64,000 bases of DNA from Saccharopolyspora elongata. Lineage in GTDB: Bacteria; Actinomycetota; Actinomycetes; Mycobacteriales; Pseudonocardiaceae. Each line of letters opens with the position of its first letter. Within the stretch, counting starts at the first letter, position 1. The stretch covers positions 62,001-126,000 of the forward strand of contig NZ_SMKW01000016.1 in NCBI RefSeq assembly GCF_004348985.1, written 5' to 3'. This document shows, piece after piece, positions 15,299 through 23,810 of the stretch. The translations under genes were made by a program, and so were the position numbers. Below the pieces are notes generated by a model that worked only from the letters and a program-made list of their open reading frames with translations, made no database searches and had not been told where the DNA came from.

Positions 15299-17602
15299 AT
15301 GGGCATCGAACTTCCCGCGGAACTCCGGGATGTCGCGGCGCGCGCGGGCGCGAAGTGGCCGGAGGCCGACGAGGACAAGATGCGCGAGTCGGCGTCGGCT
15401 TGGCGGGACGCGGCGAAGTCGATCGACGCGCTCACCGGGGCCGCCGACGGCACCGCGCAGGGCGCGCTCGGCGCGATCGACGGCGAAGCGGCCCGGGCGG
15501 CTCGCCGTGACTGGGACAAGCTCGCTGCGGGAGACGGGGTTCTGCCCGCGTCGGCGCAGCAGTGCCGGGCCGCTGCGGACCGCCTGGACCACGCCGCCGA
15601 GCAGGTCGGCGCGGCGAAAGTGCAGCTGGTGCGGGAACTGGTGACGCTGGCGAAGCAGACCGATGCAGCGGAGCAGGCGGCCGCCGCAGGGCATCCGCAG
15701 GCGCTGGCGGCGCTGGATTCGGCGGTGAACGGCGCGGCGGCGAGCGTGGCGCAGGTGCACAACACGCTGACCTCTGCCGTCGACCTCGACAGCGGCGTGC
15801 TGGTGGAATCGGGCGGCTCGCCCGGCCTGCTGTCGACGGTCGGCGGCGCCGTGCAATCCGGTACGGACCTCGCATCATCCACTGTGGACAGCGTTGCGTC
15901 CGGCGGGATGACCGGTGTCGTCGACGATCTCGGCAAGACCGCGCACGACACCGTCGGTGGTGTTGGCCGAGCGGCCCACGAGACCATCGGTGGTGTTGCG
16001 GAAGGCGTTGACCGAGGAGCGCACGAGGCCGTTGGTGGCCTCGGCCGGGCGGCCCGCGAGGTCGCCGGTGATGTCGGGGGCGTGGGCGAAGGCCTCGGTC
16101 GGCCCGCGCAGGAGACCGTTGGGGGTGTGGCAGCAGGTGCGCACGGCGCTGTCGAAGAAGTGGTACGAACCGCGAACCCTTGGCAGGGCGATGCCGAGCA
16201 CACCGGCCCGGTCAAGGTCGATCCCGGTGGCTGGGCGCCCGGCCTCGCCGACGCCGGCACCGGCCCGATCCCGGTGATCGGCGACTCCGCCCGCCCGGGC
16301 TGGACGCCCGACGGCGGCGACCCCGCCTCCAGCACCGCGCCGCACGCCGTGCACTCCGCCTGGGCTTCGCCACAGGCTCCGCAGGCTCCGCCGCCGCTGC
16401 CCGGCGCGGCTGCGCCGCCGCAGGGCTTCGCACCGCCGCCTCCGGCGGCGCCGGGCGGCCACTTCGTGGCCCAGCCCGGTGCGCCCGGCGCTCCGCCGCC
16501 GTCGGCTGCTCCGCCTCCGGCGGCCGCAGCGCGGCCGCCGATGCCGCCGGCAGCTCCGCGCGGCCCGGTGGCCTTCGGCGGGCCTGCTCCGCAAGCCCCG
16601 CCTGCTCCGGTGAACCAGCCGATGCAGCGCGCTCCGCTGCGCCCGCTGCCGGCTCCGGCGCAGCCGCCGGTTCCGGTGCCGCAGGAGGCTCCGCAGCGCC
16701 CGTTGCGGCAGGCCAGCCGGAACGCGGACGTGGTGGCGTTCGTGCTGCACCAGTTCCCGATCGGTTACATGCCGGTCGCGGCGAGCAAGGCGAGCAGGCA
16801 GTTGCTCGTTCCGGAGGTGGCCGAGGAGGGCAGGCCGGGCCTGAACTTCCCGCCGCAGGACCACCCGCAGTCCCACCTGGTCGACGACAGCGATGCGCTG
16901 GGGCGGGTGCGATCGGCCGAGGCGTATGCGGCAGCGCAGCGCTATCGGGACGAGCGCCGCGAGTCCGAGCAGCTGCCCGCGGAGCTCGCGTCGGACCACG
17001 AGCCGTTCGGCGAGCTCAGCGAGCAGGAGTGGCAGCGCGAGTTCCTGCGGCGCGACGGCGAGTTCGCGTGGCCGCGCGCGGAGCGGTTCCCGGAGGGCGG
17101 CGTGGAACCGGCGGAGCCGGTGGTGCTGGAGCCCGACACGGTGCTCGACTGCCTGGGCAGCGGCGATGGGCGGATTCTGTTCGCCGTGGCAACGCCTTTC
17201 GCGCAGCGCTCGCTGCCCGCCGCCTACGACGAGCGCGACTACCGGCGGTATCGGGTCATGCGTCCGTTGCCGGTGTGGCAGGCGGTTGCGGCACCGTGGT
17301 TCGCGCAGCCCGGCGGTGGGATGCGCTTCCGCGCGACCTACTCGCTCGCCGACCTGGTCGGGCTCGGTTACCTGGTGGAGTTGACCAAGGCGCGGGAGAT
17401 CGCCGAGGCGGCGACGCTGCGCATCGCGCGCGAGGAGACGGAGGAGGACGGCGACGTCGTGCTGTCGCCTCTCCAGATCACCCGCGAGCCCGACGATCCG
17501 GAAGCCGAGGACGAGTCCGAGGCGAAGGTGGCGCAGACGGTGCGGATCGTGCGCGACGGGGGAACGACTGACGGCGGGACGACTCAGGAGGCGGCGAAGT
17601 GA
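15299..17602 (+). CDS. TNT-domain polymorphic toxin with WXG100-like N-terminus
   Basis: 767 residues. Residues 1-150 are an Ala-rich helical WXG100/CpnT-like targeting region; 190-300 contain repeated 'TVGGVxRAAHE'-like segments; 345-470 are Pro/Ala-rich linker; the end (about 605-690) matches the TNT (DUF4237) domain: 'LGSGDGRILF', 'FAQRSLPAAYDERDYRRYRV', 'APWFAQPGGGMRF', 'LVGLGYLVEL'. TNT of M. tuberculosis CpnT hydrolyses NAD+. Two usual positions look changed: the family DR[FY]GS reads DCLGS, and the His usually seen before YxV is Arg here, so activity is uncertain. Overlaps the next gene by GTGA, typical of a toxin-immunity pair. Confidence 0.82.
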   Translation: MGIELPAELRDVAARAGAKWPEADEDKMRESASAWRDAAKSIDALTGAADGTAQGALGAIDGEAARAARRDWDKLAAGDGVLPASAQQCRAAADRLDHAAEQVGAAKVQLVRELVTLAKQTDAAEQAAAAGHPQALAALDSAVNGAAASVAQVHNTLTSAVDLDSGVLVESGGSPGLLSTVGGAVQSGTDLASSTVDSVASGGMTGVVDDLGKTAHDTVGGVGRAAHETIGGVAEGVDRGAHEAVGGLGRAAREVAGDVGGVGEGLGRPAQETVGGVAAGAHGAVEEVVRTANPWQGDAEHTGPVKVDPGGWAPGLADAGTGPIPVIGDSARPGWTPDGGDPASSTAPHAVHSAWASPQAPQAPPPLPGAAAPPQGFAPPPPAAPGGHFVAQPGAPGAPPPSAAPPPAAAARPPMPPAAPRGPVAFGGPAPQAPPAPVNQPMQRAPLRPLPAPAQPPVPVPQEAPQRPLRQASRNADVVAFVLHQFPIGYMPVAASKASRQLLVPEVAEEGRPGLNFPPQDHPQSHLVDDSDALGRVRSAEAYAAAQRYRDERRESEQLPAELASDHEPFGELSEQEWQREFLRRDGEFAWPRAERFPEGGVEPAEPVVLEPDTVLDCLGSGDGRILFAVATPFAQRSLPAAYDERDYRRYRVMRPLPVWQAVAAPWFAQPGGGMRFRATYSLADLVGLGYLVELTKAREIAEAATLRIAREETEEDGDVVLSPLQITREPDDPEAEDESEAKVAQTVRIVRDGGTTDGGTTQEAAK

Positions 17603-17904
17603 ACACCGAGTCCGTGCTCGGCTGGTTGGTGGCGATGGGCGTCCCGGAGGAGCTCGTGTCCGTCGGGGTCGAGGCCGACGACGCCTGGTGCCTGATCCGC
17701 GACGAGGTCGACGGCGCACCCGCCTGGGAGGTCTTCTGGCGGGAGCAGGGCAACCGCTACGACTGGGCCCGGTTCAGCAACGAGCAGGTGGCGTGCTTCT
17801 ACCTGTTCGGGCGGCTGACCTGGACACAGGCGTTGCGCGGGGTCGTCGGGCCGCTCGACGTGACGAGCACGCCGCCGAAGGGCACCCCGGCGCAGCGGGT
17901 CTGA
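17599..17904 (+). CDS. Putative immunity protein for the TNT-domain toxin
   Basis: A 101-residue acidic protein of no recognised family, starting with GTG inside the toxin stop codon. It has an aromatic-rich centre ('AWEVFWREQGNRYDWARF' and 'ACFYLFGRLTW'), no signal peptide and no membrane segment, so it should stay in the cytoplasm. Position directly after a TNT toxin, small size and overlap make it the likely antidote, by analogy with the IFT protein next to mycobacterial CpnT, which is longer and not visibly similar. The immunity role is inferred from context only. Confidence 0.65.
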   Translation: MNTESVLGWLVAMGVPEELVSVGVEADDAWCLIRDEVDGAPAWEVFWREQGNRYDWARFSNEQVACFYLFGRLTWTQALRGVVGPLDVTSTPPKGTPAQRV

Positions 17905-17991
17905 GCGCCGAGCGCATCCGTCCCGAGCTGTGATCCCTGGTGAGTAGTGCTACCGATGCCGAATGGGTGGCGCGCCCCCAGACTTGGGATC

Positions 17992-19908
17992 ATGTCGCAA
18001 CCACAGCCCGGCGAAGCGCTCCAGTTGGTCGCAGGCGAGTTGCAAGCCATCGGCCAGCGACTGACGTACTTGGGCGACCTGGTGCAGGCGCAGCTGCAAG
18101 CGCAGCAGCAGGTCCCGCACTACCAGGCCAGTCCCGCGCAGCAGTACCAACATGTGCCGCCGCAGCAGCAAGTCGCGCCTGACCAGCAAGCCGCTGCCGC
18201 GCAGCAGACCGCGCCGAGCCAGCAGTCGACCGGTCCCGAAGCGGGATTCGCTGCCGCGCAGCAGCAGGATCCCGCGCAGCAGGCGGGTGCGCCGTATCCA
18301 CAGCCGTATCCGGGGCTGTCGCACGTTCCGGCACCGAGCGCCCGGCCGGCCGGCACGGGCCTGGAACCGAGCCGCGTCCTCGCCTGGGTCGGTGCCGGGG
18401 TGACCCTGCTCGGCGTGGTCTTCCTGCTGATCCTCGCGGTGCAGCAGGACTGGCTGGGGCCGGGCGCGAGGGTCGCCGGTGGCGCGGTGCTCGCCGCGCT
18501 GCTCGTCGCGGCCGGGTGGTGGATGCACCGCCGGTCCGTGCCCGAGCAGCCGGGCGCAGCGGGGCGGATCGCCGGATTCGCCCTGGCCACAACGGGTTTC
18601 GGCGCGTTGTTCCTGGACGTGGTCGCGGCCACCGCGCTTTACGACTACCTGTCGGTGCCCGCCGGACTCGGCGTCGGCCTCGCGGTCAGCGTCGCGGGCC
18701 TGGCGCTCGCGGACCGCTGGCGCGCGCAGCCGCTGGCCCTCGGCGTCGTGCTCAGCTCGGCGATCTGCGCGCCGCTGATCACGTGGACGGTGGATTCGCT
18801 GCTGGTGAGCTTCCTGGTGTTGCTGCAGGTCGCGGCGACTCCGGTGCAGGTGCGACGGGGCTGGGCGGGCCTCGCGCTGGCGGCCGGAATTCCCACCGTG
18901 CTGGCCACCCTGGCGGCGAGCGTGCGCGGAATGTGGGTCAACGACACCACGCTCGTGGCCTCGATCTTCGTCGCCGCGGTGCTGGGCGTGGCGGTCGCGG
19001 CGATCACCGCCGCCGCTCGCCCGGCCGCGGACTGGACGGCGATCAGCCTGCTCATCGCCGCGCCGACGCCGACGTTCCTGGCCGGGCCCCTGATGCTGGA
19101 GCGCCCCGCGGCGGGCACGATCGGCGGCGGAATGACCGCGCTGCTGCTGGCGATCTGGGCCGTCGGGCGGTTCACACCTTCGTTCCGGAACCGGTTGTCG
19201 ACGAGGTTCGTCGCCGCGGTCGGCGGGATCGCCGCCGTCGCGGCGGTGCAGACGACGCTGGTCTTCCTGGATTCGTCGAGTTGGGGGACGGCCTTGCTGT
19301 GCGAGGCGTTGCTGCTGAGCGTCGGCGCGTTCGTTCTGCGCAGCGGGGGAGTGCTGCTCGGCGCGACGTGCTACGCGGCCTTCGGCTTCCTGCTGACGTT
19401 CATCTACGAGCTGCCGATCACCGTGCTGCTCTGGTACCACGGCGGAACCGGAGTCCGCGGCATGCTGGCCGGGCTGCTGATCGCGCTGGTGGCGGTGGCC
19501 CTGCCGGTCGCGGCGGTGCGCATCGGAAAGCTGGCGGGCCTGCCGGAATCGCTGCTGCCGTGGGCGGCCTCGGGACTGGCGCTGCTGTACGGAACGGCGA
19601 GCGCGACGATGGCGGCGTGCCTGCTGGTGCACGACGCGCGGGCGGGATTCCTGACCGCGCACATCCTGATCACGCTGAGCTGGGTGGTGGCGGCCATCGC
19701 GCTGCTGCTGCGCGGAGTCCGGGTGAAGCACCTGCGAATCGCGGGCATGGTGCTGATCGCGGTGTCGCTGGCGAAGCTGCTGCTGTTCGACCTGGCGACG
19801 CTGGACGGCGTGGCCCGGGTGATCGCCTTCCTCTGCGCGGGCCTGATCCTCCTGGCGGCGGGCTCGGCCTACGCCCGCCTCCTGGCCAAGGCCAAGCCCG
19901 CGGACTGA
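17992..19908 (+). CDS. DUF2339 polytopic membrane protein
   Basis: 638 residues. The first 130 are cytoplasmic and Gln/Ala/Pro-rich ('QLQAQQQVPHYQ' and repeated 'AAQQ'), preceded by a short coiled coil. From about residue 135 some fourteen to sixteen hydrophobic helices follow, starting 'VLAWVGAGVTLLGVVFLLIL', as in the DUF2339 family. Function of the family is unknown. ATG 17992 is taken as start because upstream codons are not conserved-looking; there is no clear ribosome site. It is followed by a perfect 18-bp hairpin repeat that likely ends transcription. Confidence 0.85.
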   Translation: MSQPQPGEALQLVAGELQAIGQRLTYLGDLVQAQLQAQQQVPHYQASPAQQYQHVPPQQQVAPDQQAAAAQQTAPSQQSTGPEAGFAAAQQQDPAQQAGAPYPQPYPGLSHVPAPSARPAGTGLEPSRVLAWVGAGVTLLGVVFLLILAVQQDWLGPGARVAGGAVLAALLVAAGWWMHRRSVPEQPGAAGRIAGFALATTGFGALFLDVVAATALYDYLSVPAGLGVGLAVSVAGLALADRWRAQPLALGVVLSSAICAPLITWTVDSLLVSFLVLLQVAATPVQVRRGWAGLALAAGIPTVLATLAASVRGMWVNDTTLVASIFVAAVLGVAVAAITAAARPAADWTAISLLIAAPTPTFLAGPLMLERPAAGTIGGGMTALLLAIWAVGRFTPSFRNRLSTRFVAAVGGIAAVAAVQTTLVFLDSSSWGTALLCEALLLSVGAFVLRSGGVLLGATCYAAFGFLLTFIYELPITVLLWYHGGTGVRGMLAGLLIALVAVALPVAAVRIGKLAGLPESLLPWAASGLALLYGTASATMAACLLVHDARAGFLTAHILITLSWVVAAIALLLRGVRVKHLRIAGMVLIAVSLAKLLLFDLATLDGVARVIAFLCAGLILLAAGSAYARLLAKAKPAD

Positions 19909-19931
19909 ACGGCCCACATCCGCAGGCAAAA

Positions 19932-19979
19932 GCTCGTGAGTACTTTGGAGCGCTATGGCAGTCCAAAGTACTCACGAGC
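19932..19979. repeat. 18-bp perfect hairpin, CGTGAG-CTATGGC-CTCACG family
   Basis: GCTCGTGAGTACTTTGGA and TCCAAAGTACTCACGAGC form an 18-bp stem around the 12-nt loop GCGCTATGGCAG. Relatives with a like loop stand at 23163 and 45488. It follows the DUF2339 stop by 23 bp and could be its terminator. Confidence 0.75.
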
Positions 19980-20010
19980 CCTGACCAGGCCGAAGGCGGC
20001 GCCGCGGGGT

Positions 20011-20074
20011 GTCGTGAGCGCTGAATCCGGCAAGAACCGGATGTCCGGCAAGAACCGGAACGATCACTCACGAC
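20011..20074. repeat. Composite inverted repeat with tandem TCCGGCAAGAACCGGA
   Basis: GTCGTGAG at 20011 pairs with CTCACGAC at 20067. Inside, CCGGCAAGAACCGG occurs twice (20027 and 20045), each copy itself a small hairpin CCGG-caagaa-CCGG. Confidence 0.65.
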
Positions 20075-20285
20075 GCTCGCACCGGTCCGCGACGAGCAGA
20101 CCAGGCTGCGAAGCGCAGCAGTGTCCACAGTGTATTGAGGCCGTCGATGCGCGCGATTTTATCGCTCGGCACTGGGATTTCTGCTGGGCGGCGCGATGAT
20201 CCACGAGTTCTGCTGGGGCTGCTTCGTTGACGATCCGAGACCGGATCGGCGCGCCACCCCGGCCCTCGCGGCCGGCCGCCGGAGC

Positions 20286-21059
20286 CTACTTCTGCAGCAG
20301 TCGCAGTGCTTCCTCGTGCAGGTGGCCGTTGGTGGCGAGCGCGCTTCCGCCGTCGTAGCGGGGTTCTCCGGACAGGTCCGTGAACTTGCCGCCCGCTTCT
20401 TCCACCAGGATCTGGGCCGCCGCCACGTCCCACGGGTTGACGATGGGTTCGGCGGCGATGTCGATCACGCCCTCCGCGACCAGGCAGTGTTGCCAGAAGT
20501 CGCCGAACGCCCGGTTCTCCCAGCAGGCGTCGATCAGCCGCAGGTAGGACTCCCGCGAGTGGTACTCCACCCAGGTGCCGAGGTGGGTCGTCGACACGTA
20601 CGCGTCGGCGAGGTCCCGCACCCCGGACACTCCGATCCGCTCCGGCTCCGCGTCACCGGTGCGGCACCAGGCGCCAGCACCGGCCGCCGCCCACCAGCGC
20701 TTCCCTAGCGCCGGCGCGCTGATCACGCCGACCACCGGCCGGCCGCCGTCGACCAGCGCGATGAGCGTCGCCCACACCGGGACGCCGCGCAGGAAGTTCT
20801 TCGTGCCGTCGATCGGGTCGAGCACCCATGCCCGGCCTTCGCCGGCGGTGCCGCCGCGCTCCTCGCCAGCCACCACGTCGTCCGGGCGCTGCGCGGAGAG
20901 CACCTCGCGCACCGCGTCCTCCACCGCGAGGTCCGCGTCGGTGACCGGCGTGCGGTCGGGTTTGCGGTCCACGCTCAGGTCCCGGGCCCGGAACCGGGCG
21001 CCGGTGATCCCGTCCGCGACGTCGGCGAGGTGCAGTGCGAGATCGAGATCGCTGGTCAC
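20286..21059 (-). CDS. hisN: Histidinol-phosphatase, inositol monophosphatase fold
   Basis: A 257-residue Mg-dependent phosphatase. Metal and substrate residues: 'GEERGG' (about 77), 'VLDPIDGTKNFLRG' (about 94) and 'NPWDVAAAQILVEEAGG' (about 215). 'KPDRTPVTDADLAVE' is the N-terminal family strand. The 'RxxSY..WENRAFGDFWQH' style of the middle section is that of the HisN branch, which removes phosphate from L-histidinol phosphate, rather than of inositol monophosphatases; this assignment is by similarity. GTG 21059 stands seven bases after TAGGGT, so a leaderless transcript is likely. Divergent from the response regulator gene. Confidence 0.85.
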   Translation of the reverse strand: MTSDLDLALHLADVADGITGARFRARDLSVDRKPDRTPVTDADLAVEDAVREVLSAQRPDDVVAGEERGGTAGEGRAWVLDPIDGTKNFLRGVPVWATLIALVDGGRPVVGVISAPALGKRWWAAAGAGAWCRTGDAEPERIGVSGVRDLADAYVSTTHLGTWVEYHSRESYLRLIDACWENRAFGDFWQHCLVAEGVIDIAAEPIVNPWDVAAAQILVEEAGGKFTDLSGEPRYDGGSALATNGHLHEEALRLLQK

Positions 21060-21066
21060 GCCAGGA

Positions 21067-21072
21067 ACCCTA
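21067..21072 (-). promoter_or_regulatory. -10 box of leaderless hisN
   Basis: TAGGGT on the minus strand, seven bases before the GTG at 21059. Confidence 0.55.
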
Positions 21073-21162
21073 GTCCGCCTCCCCAGGCGATCCGGCAAGG
21101 GCCCGCGACCAGCCGGGTCCGGCGAATCGCCCATGACGACGGACGTGATCATCCGCGCCCTC

Positions 21163-21168
21163 TAGGCT
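21163..21168 (+). promoter_or_regulatory. -10 box of leaderless response regulator gene
   Basis: TAGGCT, seven bases before the GTG at 21176. Confidence 0.55.
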
Positions 21169-21175
21169 GGAGAGC

Positions 21176-21850
21176 GTGAGCGTGGTGCTGCTGGCAGAAG
21201 ACGACCCGGCCATCGCTGTGCCGCTGTCCAGGGCGTTGCAGCGCGAGGGTTATTCGGTGCAGGTGATCGAGGACGGCCCATCGACGCTGCAAGCCGCGGC
21301 TTCCGGTGGGATCGATCTCCTGGTGCTGGACCTCGGGCTGCCGGAGATGGACGGCCTGGAGGTGTGCCGACGGCTGCGGGCGCAGGGCCGCGGCCTCCCG
21401 GTGCTGATGCTCACCGCGCGCACCGACGAGGTCGACTTCGTCGTCGGGCTCGACGCGGGAGCCGACGACTACGTCGCCAAGCCGTTCCGGCTCGCCGAGC
21501 TGATGGCCCGGATCCGCGCCCTCCTGCGTCGCGGCGCACCGGAGACCCTGGAGGCCTCCGGCGTCCGGCTCGACCTGACCGCCCGCCGGGTGCTGGTCAA
21601 CGAGCACGAGGTGCAGCTGGCGAACAAGGAGTACGAGCTGCTGCGAGTGCTGATGCAGCACGCCGGTCAGGTGGTGACCCGCGAGGAGATCCTGGAAGAG
21701 GTCTGGCCGGAGTCCGACCGCAAGGGCAGCAAGACGCTGGACATGCACATCTCGTGGCTGCGCCGGAAGCTCAGCGACAGCAACGGGCGGCTCGACGAGA
21801 CCCGGATCGCCACGGTGCGCGGCGTCGGGTTCCGCTTCAACTCGGACTGA
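21176..21850 (+). CDS. OmpR-family response regulator
   Basis: 224 residues. The receiver domain shows the acidic pair 'LAEDDPA' (residues 6-12), the phosphate-accepting Asp in 'DLLVLDLGLPEMDG' (about residue 50), the Thr in 'VLMLTAR' and the Lys in 'DDYVAKPF'. The winged-helix DNA-binding domain follows ('NKEYELLRVLMQHAGQVVTR' then 'LDMHISWLRRKL'). It forms a two-component system with the kinase gene six bases downstream. Target genes are unknown; the divergent hisN gene shares the 116-bp intergenic space but there is no sign it is regulated. Confidence 0.95.
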   Translation: MSVVLLAEDDPAIAVPLSRALQREGYSVQVIEDGPSTLQAAASGGIDLLVLDLGLPEMDGLEVCRRLRAQGRGLPVLMLTARTDEVDFVVGLDAGADDYVAKPFRLAELMARIRALLRRGAPETLEASGVRLDLTARRVLVNEHEVQLANKEYELLRVLMQHAGQVVTREEILEEVWPESDRKGSKTLDMHISWLRRKLSDSNGRLDETRIATVRGVGFRFNSD

Positions 21851-21856
21851 TCCGCG

Positions 21857-23131
21857 ATGCGCCGTCGAATCCTGCAGGCCACGCTGCTCGCCGTCGCGGT
21901 GACCGCGGTCGTCCTCGGCCTGCCGCTGGGGTTCAGCGCACTGAAGCTCGTCCAGGACCTCACCGCGGGCGACCTGTCCACCCGCGCCCAGCAGATCGCG
22001 ACGCTGCTCGACGAGCAGATCGCCTCGCAGCGCGCGATCGACCTCAACGCCGCCCGGTTGGCGGTGCCCGACGGCGCCCGGCTGATCGTGCGCACGCAGG
22101 CGCACGACTACGCCTACGGCCCGGATCCCGGGGAGAATCCGCTGGTGGAGAGCGTGCCGATGGTGCAGAGCGGGACGGTCACCATCGCCGCGCCGAGCGG
22201 CCCGGTGCGCACCCAGCAGCTGCAGGTGGCGGGGCTGGTGCTGATGCTGGTGGTGCTCTCGGCGGGCACCGGGATGATCGTCGCGACCCTCACCGCCCGG
22301 CGGCTTTCGGACCCGTTGAAGCACGTCGCTGCCCGCGCGGCCCGGCTCGGCGCCGGCGATTTCCGCGCCGACCCGCAGCGGCACCAGGTCCCGGAACTCG
22401 ATCGCGTCGCCGATGCGCTGGACGCCTCCGGCGCGGCGCTGTCGCAGCTGGTGCAGCGTGAACGCGACCTCGTCGGCGACGTCTCGCACCAGTTGCGCAG
22501 CAGGCTCACCGCGCTGCACCTGCGGCTGGAGGCCCTCGCCGCGACGGACGACCCGGAGATCACCGAGGAGGCCAACGCCGCCCTTGAGCAGGCCGAACGC
22601 CTCTCCGGCGTGCTCGACGACCTGCTGGCGGCGGCCACCGCGGCCCGCTCCCGGGACGCCGAACCGCTGGACGTGTCGAGCCTGCTCACCGATGTCGCGG
22701 GGGAGTGGCGGGAGCCGCTGAAGGCCGAGGGCCGGACGCTGCGGTTGAAGGTGTCGGAAGGAGTGCTCGCCCGCGCCACGCCCACTCGGCTGCGGGAGAC
22801 GATCGGCGTGCTGCTCGACAACGCGCTCCGGCACGGCGAGGGAACCGTGACGCTGGCGGCGCGGCAGGGCGCCGGAACCGTGGTCGTGGAGGTCGGCGAT
22901 TCCGGCCACGGCGTGCCGGATGCGCTGGTGCCGTACGTCTTCGAGCGCGGTTTCTCCGGACGCGGCTCGACCGGCGTTGGCCTGGCGCTGGCCCGCGCGC
23001 TGGTCGAGGCCGACGGCGGCCGACTGGAACTGAGCCAGGCGCGTCCGGCGATGTTCGAGGTGTACCTGCCGATCGCCCGCGCCGACGACATCCTCGGTGT
23101 CTCCTGGAACCGGGCGTCCACCCCGCGCTGA
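21857..23131 (+). CDS. Two-component sensor histidine kinase
   Basis: 424 residues in order: TM1 (about 5-30), an extracellular sensor loop of about 85 residues, TM2 (about 120-142), HAMP linker ('RRLSDPLKHVAARAARLGAG'), dimerisation domain with the phospho-His in 'GDVSHQLRSRL' (about residue 215) and ATPase domain with 'LLDNALRHGEG' (N box), 'GDSGHGVP' (G1) and 'GSTGVGLALAR' (G2). Cotranscribed with the OmpR-type regulator. The C-terminal end is short. The sensor loop is not recognisable, so the signal is unknown. Confidence 0.95.
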   Translation: MRRRILQATLLAVAVTAVVLGLPLGFSALKLVQDLTAGDLSTRAQQIATLLDEQIASQRAIDLNAARLAVPDGARLIVRTQAHDYAYGPDPGENPLVESVPMVQSGTVTIAAPSGPVRTQQLQVAGLVLMLVVLSAGTGMIVATLTARRLSDPLKHVAARAARLGAGDFRADPQRHQVPELDRVADALDASGAALSQLVQRERDLVGDVSHQLRSRLTALHLRLEALAATDDPEITEEANAALEQAERLSGVLDDLLAAATAARSRDAEPLDVSSLLTDVAGEWREPLKAEGRTLRLKVSEGVLARATPTRLRETIGVLLDNALRHGEGTVTLAARQGAGTVVVEVGDSGHGVPDALVPYVFERGFSGRGSTGVGLALARALVEADGGRLELSQARPAMFEVYLPIARADDILGVSWNRASTPR

Positions 23132-23162
23132 TCGCCGCTCGGGTTCCGTTTTAGCTGGTCAC

Positions 23163-23217
23163 GGCCCGTGTGCACTTTGTGCTGCTATGGCGACAAAAAA
23201 CGCGCACGGCTACGGGC
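23163..23217. repeat. Degenerate hairpin of the CTATGGC-loop family
   Basis: CCGTGTGCACTTTGT, then GCTGCTATGGCG, then ACAAAAAACGCGCACGG: an imperfect stem around the same loop core as at 19932 and 45488. It sits between the convergent kinase and gtrA-like genes, suggesting a terminator role. Confidence 0.6.
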
Positions 23218-23233
23218 CTGCGGAAACGCGGCG

Positions 23234-23761
23234 TCAGCGGGTGGAGATGCGGTCGCGGGGTGCGGGCCGGCGGTCGGCCTGCTCGGCGGGGAAGACCCAC
23301 TTGCGGAACGCCCACCACCGGAACGCCATGCCCACCAGCAACCCGATGATCTGCCCCGACGTGAAGTCGGCGATCTCCTCCACCAACCGGCTGGTGAAGG
23401 GCGTCTGCAGGTGCAGCAGGTACCGCGAGACCCACAGCGGCGCCGAGTACATCCCGACCGCGATGCCGCTGATCACGAAGTACAGCGTCGCCTCGTGGTG
23501 CCGCCGCCGGCCGCCGCGGGTGCGGAACGACCACTCCCGGTTCAGCACGTACGACACGATCGTCGCGACCAGCACCGCGATCACCTTCGAGGTGACCGGC
23601 TTCGGCGACAGGATCGTCAGCTTCAGCGCGTAGAAGATGCCCGTGTCGATGAAGAACGTGATCGCGCCGACGACCCCGAACTTCAACAGCTCGCGATGCC
23701 GGATCGCGAGGGACCGGTACGGCTGCGGGATGCGAGCGAGTACCGAATCGACAGCGGACAC
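23234..23761 (-). CDS. GtrA-family membrane protein
   Basis: 175 residues with four transmembrane helices. The first, 'LLKFGVVGAITFFIDTGIFYALK' read over 26-48, is the GtrA signature, and the charged loop 'NREWSFRTRGG' follows helix two. GtrA proteins are thought to flip or handle polyprenyl-phosphate-linked sugars, or to act as partners of glycosyltransferases in envelope polysaccharide modification. The M. tuberculosis homologue next to purK (from memory Rv3277) is in the same position. GTG 23761 is seven bases after TAGACT, a leaderless layout. Confidence 0.88.
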   Translation of the reverse strand: MSAVDSVLARIPQPYRSLAIRHRELLKFGVVGAITFFIDTGIFYALKLTILSPKPVTSKVIAVLVATIVSYVLNREWSFRTRGGRRRHHEATLYFVISGIAVGMYSAPLWVSRYLLHLQTPFTSRLVEEIADFTSGQIIGLLVGMAFRWWAFRKWVFPAEQADRRPAPRDRISTR

Positions 23762-23768
23762 GCCCTCG

Positions 23769-23774
23769 AGTCTA
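23769..23774 (-). promoter_or_regulatory. -10 box of leaderless gtrA-like gene
   Basis: TAGACT on the minus strand, seven bases before the GTG at 23761. Confidence 0.5.
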
Positions 23775-23810
23775 CGGAGCTGCTCCGACCGGGCGAGCTC
23801 AGTCGCCGAA

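Larger units (their letters stand above)
19909..20285. other. Intergenic region with hairpin repeats, no gene seen
   Basis: 377 bp between DUF2339 and hisN, which are convergent. Two stem-loop elements occupy 19932-20074; the rest (20075-20285) has lower GC in places and no convincing coding frame. Confidence 0.6.

Noticed and set aside
2447-17904. A complete ESX secretion locus
   Set aside because: No EccB, EccC, EccD, EccE or mycosin gene is present; only substrates, a chaperone-like gene and a toxin module.
20075-20285. Small gene before hisN
   Set aside because: Frames are short, lack ribosome sites and have no even codon pattern.
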